Below, piece after piece: positions 35,436-42,797 of a stretch of 64,000 nucleotides of DNA. The stretch is from NCBI GenBank assembly GCA_963789015.1, contig CAWBIU010000001.1, positions 1,860,001 through 1,924,000 of the forward strand, written 5' to 3'. Positions within the stretch are counted from its first letter, which is position 1. The number at the start of each line of letters is the position of its first letter. The notes under the pieces were generated by a model that saw nothing but the letters and a program-made list of their open reading frames with translations, was not told where the DNA came from and made no database searches. Both the position numbers and the translations under genes were made by a program. The DNA is from JAOPZW01 sp963789015 (lineage in GTDB: Bacteria > Actinomycetota > Thermoleophilia > Solirubrobacterales > Solirubrobacteraceae).

Positions 35436-35759
35436 GTGGCCTTCGAGACAGCCATCCACCAGTGGCGCCAGGGCGAGCGGCGACTGGACGAGGCGCCCCC
35501 GCAGCAGCGTCCCGCGCTCGACCGCGTGACGGAGGCGATCGTCCGCGAGCTGCGTCGTCGCCTGGGCGGTCCCTTCACCACCGACGAGCTCGCCGAGCTC
35601 TACGACCGCGGCACCGACTGGACGCTCGACCTCGCCGTCTCGGTCGCCCCCGGCGCCCCCTTCGCGTGGGACCCGCGCATCGTCGCCGACGCCGCCTTCG
35701 GGCGTTACGTCCGCGAGGCGCGTGACTACGCGGGCGGGCGGCGGATCGAAGCCGGCTGA
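35436..35759 (+). CDS. Conserved small hypothetical protein downstream of ftsB-like gene
   Basis: A 107-aa soluble protein starting at GTG 35436, 7 nt after TAGCCT (35423-35428), so probably leaderless. Sequence blocks: AIHQWRQGERRLDEA, VTEAIVRELRRRLGGPFTTD, LAELYDRGTDWTLDLAVSVA and AFGRYVREARDYAGGRR. It is mostly helical with no membrane segment and no catalytic motif recognised. Similar small genes follow ftsB in related actinobacteria, but the function is unknown. The last 34 bp overlap the convergent GNAT gene. Confidence 0.7.
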   Translation: MAFETAIHQWRQGERRLDEAPPQQRPALDRVTEAIVRELRRRLGGPFTTDELAELYDRGTDWTLDLAVSVAPGAPFAWDPRIVADAAFGRYVREARDYAGGRRIEAG

Positions 35760-36430
35760 CGGTGGGCCGGGTGCTCGGGGCCCGGCCGCACGACGTTCCA
35801 CGACACGCCGACCGGGTCGAAGCCGAGCCGCTCGTACAGGCGTTGCGGCCAGTCGTCGGCGTCGGCGACGATGAACACGAGCGCATGGCCCATGGCCACC
35901 GCCGCGTCGGCGGCCATGCTCAGCGCCGCTCGCGCGAGCCCGCGGCCGCGGTGCTCCCGCAGCGTCGCGACGTTCTCCAGCTGCGCCGTCGCCCCGTCGG
36001 AGTACAGCGTCGTCATCGACGCGTCGACGCCGTTCTCGCCCGACACGAACCAGCGCGCGGCCGGCACGGCGCGCCCGAGCAGCGCTCGCGCGCCGAGCAC
36101 CTGGCGCACGACGTCCTCGTCGGCCCCCCAGCGCTCCTCGCGCACCGTCGCCGCGTCGACCGCGGTCAGCGTGGCGGCGTCCGTCTCGCGCGCCAGGCGC
36201 GGCGCGGGCGCGCGGTCGGGCGGCCGGCGCAGCGCCATGTAGACGTCGCGCTGCACGAGCCAGCCGCGGGCCCGCATCGGGTCGGCGAGCCGTGCGCCCG
36301 TCCCCTCGCTCTCGACGAAGGCGCGCCGGTGCAGCAGCCCGCCGTAGAGCTCCTCGAGCGCCGCGATGAGCTGGTCGGGATCGACCTCGGCGACGACGTG
36401 CAGCGCGTTGAGGTTCTGGGCGCGCGGCAA
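35726..36430 (-). CDS. GNAT-family N-acetyltransferase
   Basis: From TTG 36430 the protein is 234 aa. The C-terminal GNAT fold has the acetyl-CoA loop ATLREHRGRGLARAAL and VFIVADADDWPQRLYERLGF. The N-terminal half resembles a second, degenerate acetyltransferase domain (GLLHRRAFVESEGTGARL; GWLVQRDVYMALRRP). The open frame continues upstream to about 36535 with protein-like sequence (LAFERRQRRAACEQAVVHPL) that seems to belong to the family, but contains no ATG, GTG or TTG. The true start is therefore uncertain; CTG at 36514 is one candidate. The substrate is unknown. Confidence 0.75.
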   Translation of the reverse strand: MPRAQNLNALHVVAEVDPDQLIAALEELYGGLLHRRAFVESEGTGARLADPMRARGWLVQRDVYMALRRPPDRAPAPRLARETDAATLTAVDAATVREERWGADEDVVRQVLGARALLGRAVPAARWFVSGENGVDASMTTLYSDGATAQLENVATLREHRGRGLARAALSMAADAAVAMGHALVFIVADADDWPQRLYERLGFDPVGVSWNVVRPGPEHPAHRQPASIRRPPA

Positions 36431-36536
36431 CCCGGTGTGGAACAGCGCCTCGCCGAGCGGATGGACGACGGCCTGCTCGCATGCCGCCCGCCGCTGGCGC
36501 CGTTCGAAGGCCAGCGCGCGGGCGTGGTCGGCGTCG

Positions 36537-37164
36537 TCAGCCGTCGTCGCCGTCGTCGTCCTCGTCCTCGTCCTCGAGGGTGCGGCGGATCACGATCTGG
36601 TCCTCCTCGATCGTGACCGTCACCGTCCGGTGCCCGGCCCAGTGCTCGGCGTAGACGGGGTTGTCGGCCACGGCCGGGTCGAGCCACAGCCCGTAGCCCT
36701 CGTCGCCGTGGTCGAAGGTGCCCTCGAGGTCGCGCGCGCCGGCGGTGCGGCGACGGCCGCGGCCGCCGCGACGCCCGCGGCGCCGCGCCTTGGCCTCGTC
36801 GCCGTTCTCGGCGGGCTCGTCGTCGTCATCGCCGGCCTGCGCGCGCCGCTCGGCCTCCTCGGCCGCGCGCTTCTCGGCCTCCTCGGCCTCGCGGCGGGCC
36901 TCTTCCTCGCGCGCGGCCTCGGCGGCCTCGAGCTCGGCGGCGATCGCCGCGTCGTCCTCGGCGCGCAGATCGATCTCGTCGTCGAAGTCGAGCCGTCGGC
37001 CCGTTGGCGGGCTCGCCGTCGGGGAGCAGGTCGTTCTGACGCTTGAATGCCTCGATGTCCTGAACGGTCACCTCGAGCTGGTGGGCGATCCAGGCGTCGG
37101 TACGGCCCTGTCGGACCCAGCCGCGGATCTGGTTGAGGTGGGGTCGCAGTGAGCGTCGTGCCAT
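36537..37164 (-). pseudogene. Charged protein with HTH-like N-terminus, interrupted by a frame change
   Basis: From ATG 37164 the first 55 or so residues (SLRPHLNQIRGWVRQGRTDA; WIAHQLEVTVQDIEAFKRQN) look like a small HTH-type domain. Between about 36990 and 37005 the coding pattern moves to another frame. That frame then reads DFDDEIDLRAEDDAAIAAEL, a long Glu/Ala/Arg helix, a basic patch, a domain with GTFDHGDEGYGLWLDPAVAD and TVTVTIEEDQIVIRRTL, and an acidic tail ending at 36537. In the original frame translation ends early at 36826 after Arg-rich nonsense. Either a one-base sequence error or a genuine frameshift is present. If repaired, the protein would be about 208 aa. Function is unknown. 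Confidence 0.6.
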
Positions 37165-37214
37165 AGGTCGGCCGCGGAGCCTATACAAATGGCAGGGCGG
37201 GAGATCCTGAGCGG

Positions 37215-37244
37215 TTGCGCAGCGAAGGGCGACGGCTGTAAGGT
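37215..37244 (+). promoter_or_regulatory. Putative csrA promoter
   Basis: TTGCGC (37215-37220) and TAAGGT (37239-37244) are separated by 18 bp, giving a leader of about 30 nt. The leader ends in GGGAGG, the csrA Shine-Dalgarno. This GGA-containing site is also a possible CsrA binding site, so autoregulation is plausible. Confidence 0.4.
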
Positions 37245-37278
37245 GCCCGCACCGCCCAGCGAGGCAGGGAGGTCATCA

Positions 37279-37518
37279 ATGCTGGTACTGACGAGGAAGT
37301 CGAATCAGAGCATCATGATCGGGGACGACATCGAGGTGTCGGTTCTGTCGATCATGGGCGAGAAGGTGCGCATCGGAATCCAGGCGCCGCGCGACATCCC
37401 CGTGTTCCGCAAGGAGGTCTACCTCGAGATCCAGCAGGAGCGCGCAGCGGAGCTCGCGGGCTCCGGCGCCCGGACCGAGGTCGAAGCCGCCTTGCGACAG
37501 CTCGGAAGCAGCAAGTAG
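37279..37518 (+). CDS. csrA: Carbon storage regulator CsrA
   Basis: The ATG at 37279 (after CAGGGAGGTCATCA) gives a 79-aa protein with the complete CsrA sequence pattern: MLVLTRKSNQSIMIGDDIEV, VLSIMGEKVRIGIQAPRDIP (including the R44-type RNA-binding arginine in VRIGI) and VFRKEVYLEIQQERA. A longer frame starting at 37189 is upstream leader and not part of CsrA. The C-terminal 20 residues are a helical extension. CsrA binds GGA motifs in mRNA leaders and blocks ribosome access. It is uncommon in actinobacteria, where it is mostly tied to flagellar genes; no flagellar gene or fliW is in this window. Confidence 0.95.
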   Translation: MLVLTRKSNQSIMIGDDIEVSVLSIMGEKVRIGIQAPRDIPVFRKEVYLEIQQERAAELAGSGARTEVEAALRQLGSSK

Positions 37519-37523
37519 CGGCG

Positions 37524-37548
37524 CGCCGGCCGCGTGGGGCGGCCGGCG
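37524..37548. terminator. Terminator hairpin between csrA and the convergent gene
   Basis: CGCCGGCCGC (37524-37533) pairs perfectly with GCGGCCGGCG (37539-37548) around a 5-nt loop. It fills the space between two convergent genes and could act in both directions. Confidence 0.65.
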
Positions 37549-37794
37549 TCAGCCCATCACGATGTAGAGCGCGCGGAACATGGCGACCGTCACGAGGACG
37601 GCGGTCCCGAGCAGGACGAGCACGAGCACCAGGAAGCGGATCGAGCCGGCCTTGAGGATGCGCTCGCGGTGGCGGCGGTGGAGTCGCTGCTGGGCCTCCC
37701 GTAGCTGGCGCTCGCGGCGCTCACGGTCGGCCTGGATCTCCTCGACGAACGCGCGCTCGATCTGAGCCAGGCTCTGTCGCATGCGTTCCGACAC
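37549..37794 (-). CDS. Small coiled-coil membrane protein
   Basis: An 81-aa protein. Residues 1-50 are a highly charged helix (QIERAFVEEIQADRERRERQ; QRLHRRHRERILKAG). One transmembrane helix follows at about residues 53-75 (LVLVLVLLGTAVLVTVAMF), leaving the N-terminus cytoplasmic. The GTG at 37794 lies 8 nt after TAGCCT on the same strand, which supports it over the ATG at 37782 and implies a leaderless message starting inside the end of the thermonuclease gene. No family recognised. Confidence 0.6.
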   Translation of the reverse strand: MSERMRQSLAQIERAFVEEIQADRERRERQLREAQQRLHRRHRERILKAGSIRFLVLVLVLLGTAVLVTVAMFRALYIVMG

Positions 37795-37808
37795 CGCCGC
37801 GCAGGCTA

Positions 37809-38312
37809 CTACGCCGGCGAGCAGGCGCTCCAGAGTCCGCGCCCGGATCGGCGGGCCTCGGCGGCCAGTCGCGCGAACCGCGCCGCGAAGCGCACGTTGG
37901 GCGGGATCGTCAGCGTCCGCGCGTAGCCGCCGCGCACGAGCGCAGCGTTGACGAAGCGTCCGTCGCCGGCGCGGTACACGTAGGCGAGCATCCGCCCGAA
38001 GCGGTCGCGCCGCTCCACGTCGGAGACGAGGCGCACGCTCCGGCCGTCCACCAGTTGCCGGTTCTCGGCGGCGGCGCGCTCGCCGTAGCACTGCACGGGC
38101 GTGTCGGGCTTGACCGACTCCGGCGTGTCGATGCCGATGTAGCGCACGCGCTCCTCGCGCCCGCCGAGCGACACGAGGATCGTGTCGCCGTCGACGACGC
38201 GCAGGACCCGCGCGGTGGTGTCCGCGGCGGGCGAGTCGCCGTCGCGCCCGCCGGCCAGCGTCCACGCGAGCGCGGAGGCGGCGACGACGAGGAGGACCAG
38301 GGCCCGGCGCAT
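37809..38312 (-). CDS. Secreted thermonuclease-like (SNase) protein
   Basis: A 167-aa protein with a signal peptide or anchor (ALVLLVVAASALAWTLAGG) and a staphylococcal nuclease fold: RVLRVVDGDTILVSLGG, VRYIGIDTPE, and DRFGRMLAYVY followed by NAALVRGGYAR. The calcium-binding and catalytic positions of SNase (D-x-D-T, RxxGIDTPE, GR) are conserved. It would cleave DNA and RNA outside the membrane, for nutrition or matrix remodelling. The gene is followed after 14 bp by the small membrane protein gene. Confidence 0.9.
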   Translation of the reverse strand: MRRALVLLVVAASALAWTLAGGRDGDSPAADTTARVLRVVDGDTILVSLGGREERVRYIGIDTPESVKPDTPVQCYGERAAAENRQLVDGRSVRLVSDVERRDRFGRMLAYVYRAGDGRFVNAALVRGGYARTLTIPPNVRFAARFARLAAEARRSGRGLWSACSPA

Positions 38313-38331
38313 GGGCGAGCCACCGTAGACG

Positions 38332-38358
38332 ACGGGGCGGCCACCCTGGCCGCCCCGT
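38332..38358 (-). terminator. Terminator hairpin after the DUF2090 gene
   Basis: ACGGGGCGGCCA (38332-38343) and TGGCCGCCCCGT (38347-38358) form a perfect 12-bp stem with a 3-nt loop, located 30 bp past the stop of the minus-strand DUF2090 gene and upstream of the thermonuclease gene. No U tract is present. Confidence 0.65.
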
Positions 38359-38388
38359 TGCAGATCCGGAACAGATGCGCCGCGGGCG

Positions 38389-39315
38389 CTACGCGACGGC
38401 GGAGGGCTGCTCCTCGTAGACCTTGATGAAGCGCAGGTAGTTGTCGGCGATCTTCTGCGCCGCGGCCTCGCGCTCGAGCGACCCGTCGAGGAAGCCCTTC
38501 AGGGCGTCCCACCAGATCGAGCGGCCGATCGCGAAGCCGACGAAGCCCTGGACCGGCGCCGCGGCCCGCAGCCACTGATCGACCTTCTCGTCGCTGGCGC
38601 CGCGCCCGAGGAGCACGCACACCACGCCCTCGCGGCCCTCGCCCTTGCGCGTCTGCTGGGCGAGCGTCTCCGCGTCGCTGCGCTCGTCGACGCCCTCGAT
38701 CTTCCAGATGTCGACCTCGATGCCGGCGTTCTGCAGCTCCTCGATCGCGCGGCGCATGAGCTCCGGGCGCAGCTCGGCGTCGTAGCGGTCGGTGTCGCCG
38801 CCGACGGACTCGAGCTGCGCGTCGGTGGCGGGCACCAGCAGCTCGAACAGGTACTTGTGGCCGTTGTCGTGCAGCCAGTCGCCGAGGCGCTTGAGGCGCT
38901 CGCGCTGGCGCTCGTTGAGATCGGGGTCGTCGTCGGGGTTGTAGCGGACGAGGACCTTCGAGAAGTCGGGGTTGAACGTGTCGATGTGCTCGCCGAACGC
39001 GTCGCCGTACTCGAAGTCGAACTCGTTCTGACCGGACTTCTCGACCGGCATCGCCAGCTTCAACCCGGCCTCCCTCGCCTCCTCCGGGATCGAGCTGCCG
39101 AACTGCTCGTCGACGAGGACGCCGACCTGGTCGGGCGGGACGGAGCTCTTCTCCGTCGCCTTGACCATCCCCTCGTAGATGAGGTGCTTGGCGTCGCTGA
39201 TCTGGCGCGTCTGCTCCTCGTCGGGATCGCCCTCGATCCCGAACATCTTCTTCTGGAACGAGCCGCGGTGATCGAAGGCCAGGATGAACAGCTTGCCGTC
39301 GTAACCCAATGCCAT
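38389..39315 (-). CDS. DUF2090 / IolC C-terminal-like aldolase-type protein
   Basis: A 308-aa protein beginning LFILAFDHRGSFQKKMFGI, the DUF2090 opening also seen in the C-terminal half of the myo-inositol kinase/aldolase IolC. Conserved blocks include GVLVDEQFGSSIPEEAR, HKYLFELLVPATDAQL, VDIWKIEGVDERSDAE, VVCVLLGRGASDEKVDQWL and GFVGFAIGRSIWWDAL. The fold is a TIM barrel, and the Lys in DIWKIEG is a candidate Schiff-base residue. It may act on a keto-deoxy sugar phosphate, but no inositol genes are nearby and the true substrate is unknown. The start ATG at 39315 has a GGAGAGAAG ribosome-binding site. Confidence 0.85.
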   Translation of the reverse strand: MALGYDGKLFILAFDHRGSFQKKMFGIEGDPDEEQTRQISDAKHLIYEGMVKATEKSSVPPDQVGVLVDEQFGSSIPEEAREAGLKLAMPVEKSGQNEFDFEYGDAFGEHIDTFNPDFSKVLVRYNPDDDPDLNERQRERLKRLGDWLHDNGHKYLFELLVPATDAQLESVGGDTDRYDAELRPELMRRAIEELQNAGIEVDIWKIEGVDERSDAETLAQQTRKGEGREGVVCVLLGRGASDEKVDQWLRAAAPVQGFVGFAIGRSIWWDALKGFLDGSLEREAAAQKIADNYLRFIKVYEEQPSAVA

Positions 39316-39413
39316 GTGCTTCTCTCCGGTCCGGTTTCGGTCCCAGTCTAGGTCTCTACCCGCTCTGGCGCCATCCGCGCCGCGCGGCTCTCCGACCCTC
39401 TAGGTTGCCTTCC

Positions 39414-40514
39414 ATCGAGCACAACTTCACCGGTCCCGCCGGGACGCTGGGCGTCGAGGAGGAGCTGATGATCGTCGACGCGACGTCGATGAACCTCGTC
39501 AGCGCGATCGAGCACCTGCTCGCCGAACCGCCCTTGGGCGCCGTCAAGCCCGAGCTGATGGAGTCGGTCCTCGAGATCGCCACCGATCCCGTCGCCAACG
39601 CGGGGGAGGCGGGCGGGCAGTTGCGGACCCTCCGTGCGCACACGCGCGACATCGCGGCCACCCGCGGCCTGACCATCGGCTCGGCCGGCACGCATCCGTT
39701 CGCCCTGTGGGAGGACCAGCGCATCGCCGCCCGGCCGCGCTATCGCGACCTCGTCTCCTCGCTGCGCTTCGTCGCCCGCCAGGAGCTGATCTTCGGGATG
39801 CACGTCCACGTCGGCGTCGACGACCCCGACAAGGCGATCCACGTCGCCAACGGGATGCGCGTCCATCTCGCGGTGCTGCTCGCCCTGAGCGCCAACTCGC
39901 CCTTCTGGCGCGCGGCGGCCACCGGGCTGGGCTCGACGCGCACGCCGATCTTCCGCCAGTTCCCGCGCGTGGGAATACCGCCACACTACGACGACTGGGA
40001 GCACTACGCTCGGGAACTGCGATTCATGATGGACAGCGGCGTGCTCGACGACCCCACCTTCCTCTGGTACGACGTCCGGCCGCATCCCCAGCTGGGCACC
40101 GTCGAGGTGCGGGTGTGCGACAGCCAGACGCGGCTCGACCACACGGTCGCGCTCGCCGCGCTCGTCCAGGCGATGGTCAAGGAGTTGTGCGAGCACTTCG
40201 AAGCCGGAGGGCGCCTGTCGACGTATCCATGGCAGATGCTCGACGAGAACAAGTGGCTGGCCGCCCGCCACGGGCTGCAGGGCGAGCTCGTCGACCTGCC
40301 GAGCTCCGACCGCGTCGCCACCAAGGAGCTCGCCCGGCGGCTCGTGGAGCGCCTGCGCGAGCACGCCGAGGACCTCGGCTCGGCGGCCGAGCTCGAGGGG
40401 ATCGAGGATCTGGTGCGCAACGGCAACGGCGCGGAGCGGCAGGTCGTGGTCTACGAGGCCAACCACGACCTGCGCGAGGTCATGGCCGAGGTCGTGGAGG
40501 CCACCGGTGCCTAG
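39414..40514 (+). CDS. YbdK-type carboxylate-amine ligase (glutamate-cysteine ligase family 2)
   Basis: A GCS2-family protein: FTGPAGTLGVEEELMIVDA, LMESVLEIATDPVANAGEA, GSAGTHPFALWEDQRIAARP, FGMHVHVGVDD and TVEVRVCDSQTRLDHTVAL. It would form a gamma-glutamyl-type amide with ATP; the natural amine is unknown. The start is odd. TAGGTT at 39401-39406 is a TANNNT -10 box, and 7 nt later comes ATC (39414) followed by GAGCACAAC, exactly where related proteins start (MEH..FTG). The only nearby alternative, TTG 39405, lies within the -10 box. ATC initiation of a leaderless message is inferred. The length is 366 aa. Confidence 0.85.
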   Translation: MEHNFTGPAGTLGVEEELMIVDATSMNLVSAIEHLLAEPPLGAVKPELMESVLEIATDPVANAGEAGGQLRTLRAHTRDIAATRGLTIGSAGTHPFALWEDQRIAARPRYRDLVSSLRFVARQELIFGMHVHVGVDDPDKAIHVANGMRVHLAVLLALSANSPFWRAAATGLGSTRTPIFRQFPRVGIPPHYDDWEHYARELRFMMDSGVLDDPTFLWYDVRPHPQLGTVEVRVCDSQTRLDHTVALAALVQAMVKELCEHFEAGGRLSTYPWQMLDENKWLAARHGLQGELVDLPSSDRVATKELARRLVERLREHAEDLGSAAELEGIEDLVRNGNGAERQVVVYEANHDLREVMAEVVEATGA

Positions 40515-41795
40515 TCTGCTCATCGTTCTCGTCCTGCTCGCGATGCTGCTCGTGCCCGCCACCGCGAGCGCCCAGAGCGCCGAGGTCGCAGGAGGCGGCG
40601 CGCGCGCTGCGCGACACGCCCGTCTACCAGGACGCCGGCGCCGAGCTGCGGCCTGACGCCGGGCGCAGCTCGCGGGTCTGCGCGAGGAGATCGCAGCGCT
40701 CCGGCGACCCGATCTTCATCGCCATCCTGCCCGCCGTCGGCGGGCGAGCCGAACGAGGTCACCGCGGCGCTGCCGGAGGCCACGGGCGACGCGGGGGCAC
40801 GTACGGCGTCGTCGTCGGCCGGGCGTTCCGCGCCGACTCGACGAGCGAGCCGCGCGAGATCGCCGCGGCCGAGGCGACCGCGGCGCTGCAGGAGAACCGC
40901 GGCGCCGGGCCCGGCCGCCGTGCTCGAGGACTTCGTGCGCCGCACCGCGCAGGACGGGCGTCCAGGCGCCCGTCCGGCGACTCCGCCTCGGGGAGCGGCG
41001 GCCGCGATCGCGGCGGAGGCGGCACGCCGTGGTTCCTCATCCTGCTGCTCGATCGGCGGCGGGCTGCTCGCCCTGCGCGCCGCGCGCGGCGGGCGTCGCC
41101 GGCGGGCCGAGCGCCAGGCGGCCTTCGAGGACGTGCGGCGCACGGCCGAGGGTGACATCGCGGCGATCGCCGACGACATCCGCGAGCTCGACGACGACGT
41201 CGAGCGCGCGGGCGCGCCGCCGGCGGCCAAGGAGGCCTACCTGCGCGCGCTCGACCACTACGAGCGCGCCGACCGGTCGCTGCGCACCGCGGGCTCGGTC
41301 GAGGAGCTGCGAACGGTGGCCGAGACGGCGGCCGACGGCCGCTACGAGATGGCGGTCGCGCGCGCCGAGCTCGAGGACCGCGAGAAGCCCGAGCGCCGGG
41401 CGCCGTGCTTCTTCGACCCGCGCCACGGACCGTCCGTGCGCGACATGGACTTCGCGCCGGCCGGCGGCCAGGAGCGCCCGGTGCCGGTCTGCGCGGCCTG
41501 CGCGACGCGGCTCGAGGACGGCGAGGAGCCAGAGCCGCGCAGCGAGGTCCTGCGCGGCCGCGAGGTTCCGTACTGGGCGGCGCCGGGAGCGGGCTACTAC
41601 GGCGGCGCCTTCGGCGGCTTCGGGCCCGGCCTGCTCGGCGGGCTGCTGATCGGATCGATGTGGGACACGCCCGCGTGGGGCGCCGGCTTCGACGACGGTG
41701 GGATGGACGCCGGGGGCGGCGACTTCGGCGGTGGGGGTGGCTTCGGCGGCGGCGACTTCGGTGGCGGCGGCGACTTCGGTGGAGGAGACTTCTGA
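40507..41795 (+). pseudogene. TPM-like secreted/membrane protein gene broken by repeated frame changes
   Basis: A GTG at 40507 overlaps the previous stop and starts a signal peptide (SLLIVLVLLAMLLVPATASA). The protein-like sequence then hops between frames about eight times up to 41052: QEAARALRDTPVYQDAGAEL, GLREEIAALRR, DPIFIAILPAVGG, EPNEVTAALPEATGD, GTYGVVVGRAFRADSTSEP, AVLEDFVRRTAQDGR, GTPWFLILLL and IGGGLLALRAARGG. From there one frame is intact to 41795 (helical domain, a Cys-containing segment VCAACATRLEDGE, and a Gly/Phe tail GGGDFGGGGG). The original was probably a TPM-domain protein with one membrane helix. Either clustered sequence errors or a decaying gene explains this. Confidence 0.7.
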
Positions 41796-41840
41796 CGAGG
41801 GTCGCAGCGGCCCCGTCACGCTCCGTATCATCGGTTCGGA

Positions 41841-42611
41841 ATGGCCAGTTCGCCCGATCTCTTCGTCGTCTGCAAGAACTGCGGCGCCGAGGTCAGTCCG
41901 TACATCACCGAATGCCCGTACTGCGGCACGCGCCTGCGCAAGCGCGCGCCGAAGATCGAGCGCGACGGCACCGTCTCCGAGCCGAAGCTCAAGCCGAAGA
42001 CGAAGCCGAAGAAGCGCAAGCCGGCGGCGCCCAAGGCGCCGCGGCGAGCGACCGAGCGCGAGCCGCGCCCGTACACCCGGCGCCCGTACGCGACGCTGCT
42101 GCTCGTGCTCGGGTCGGTGGCGGGCTACCTGCTCCTGACCGTGCTGGGCCGTGGCGACGTCGCCGTCGCGGGGCCGATCGAGGACGAGTGGTGGCGCGTG
42201 GCGACGACGCCGTTCGTGTACTCCAGCGCGTGGTACGAGCTGGCCGCCGTCGGCGCCATCGGCCTCTACGGCTGGCTGCTCGAGCGCCGTCACAACGCCT
42301 TCGTCGTGCTCTTCCTGTTCTTCCTGTGCGGCGCGGGCGGCGCCGCGCTGGAGGTGGCGATCGACGCCAACCCGCTTGCCCTCGGCGGCAACGGCGCGGC
42401 GCTCGGCCTCCTCGCCGCGTGGGCCGTGCCCGATCTGCTCTCCCGCGCGCGGGGCGAGGAGTACGACGGCGACCTCCTCGGCACGCTCGTGTTCGCGATC
42501 GTGCTGCTGCTCATGCCGCTCGCCACCCCCGAGGCGAGCGCCATCGCCGGCCTGGCCGGCGGCGCCGTCGGGCTGCTCTGCGGCCTCGCGCTGTCACGCT
42601 TCGGACGCTGA
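41841..42611 (+). CDS. Zinc-ribbon rhomboid-like membrane protein, probably a pseudoprotease
   Basis: A 256-aa protein. Residues 10-30 form a zinc ribbon (VCKNCGAEVSPYITECPYCG). A Lys/Pro-rich linker follows to residue 75, then about six transmembrane helices with rhomboid features: WWRVATTPFVYSSAW (L1-loop-like), LFLFFLCGAGGAALE, and GGNGAALGLLAAWAV in place of the catalytic GxSG motif (Ser replaced by Asn). The last helix (SAIAGLAGGAVGLLCGLAL) lacks the catalytic His. Both catalytic residues are therefore missing, as in iRhom/Derlin-like pseudoproteases. It may bind or hold membrane proteins. A TATCAT box lies 9 nt upstream of the ATG. Confidence 0.75.
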   Translation: MASSPDLFVVCKNCGAEVSPYITECPYCGTRLRKRAPKIERDGTVSEPKLKPKTKPKKRKPAAPKAPRRATEREPRPYTRRPYATLLLVLGSVAGYLLLTVLGRGDVAVAGPIEDEWWRVATTPFVYSSAWYELAAVGAIGLYGWLLERRHNAFVVLFLFFLCGAGGAALEVAIDANPLALGGNGAALGLLAAWAVPDLLSRARGEEYDGDLLGTLVFAIVLLLMPLATPEASAIAGLAGGAVGLLCGLALSRFGR

Positions 42612-42728
42612 GCGTTGGTCGCGCCCCTCGGGCGGATAGGCGGAGGGCATGAGTGCGATCGCGCCGGTGCGCGTCCGGAGCCGCCCGCGGCCGCCACCGA
42701 CGAATCTCACACACGCCGCATCGTGTAC

Positions 42729-42743
42729 CTGGTATACTGAACA
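42729..42743 (+). promoter_or_regulatory. Putative promoter/operator of the GntR gene
   Basis: TGGTATACTGA contains a perfect TATACT -10 box (42733-42738) inside the palindromic core GTATAC (42732-42737). FCD-type GntR regulators often bind TGGTATACCA-like sites, so this is a good candidate for autoregulation of the gene that starts at 42798. Confidence 0.45.
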
Positions 42744-42797
42744 TCACGACGCGGTTGAGCCTGGAGGAGGCCGGCCGCGTTCTGCGCATCCCCCCGC

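Noticed and set aside
37189..37278. N-terminal extension of CsrA from a start at 37189
   Set aside because: The canonical CsrA opening begins at ATG 37279 with a GGGAGG ribosome-binding site; the upstream codons contain the predicted promoter.
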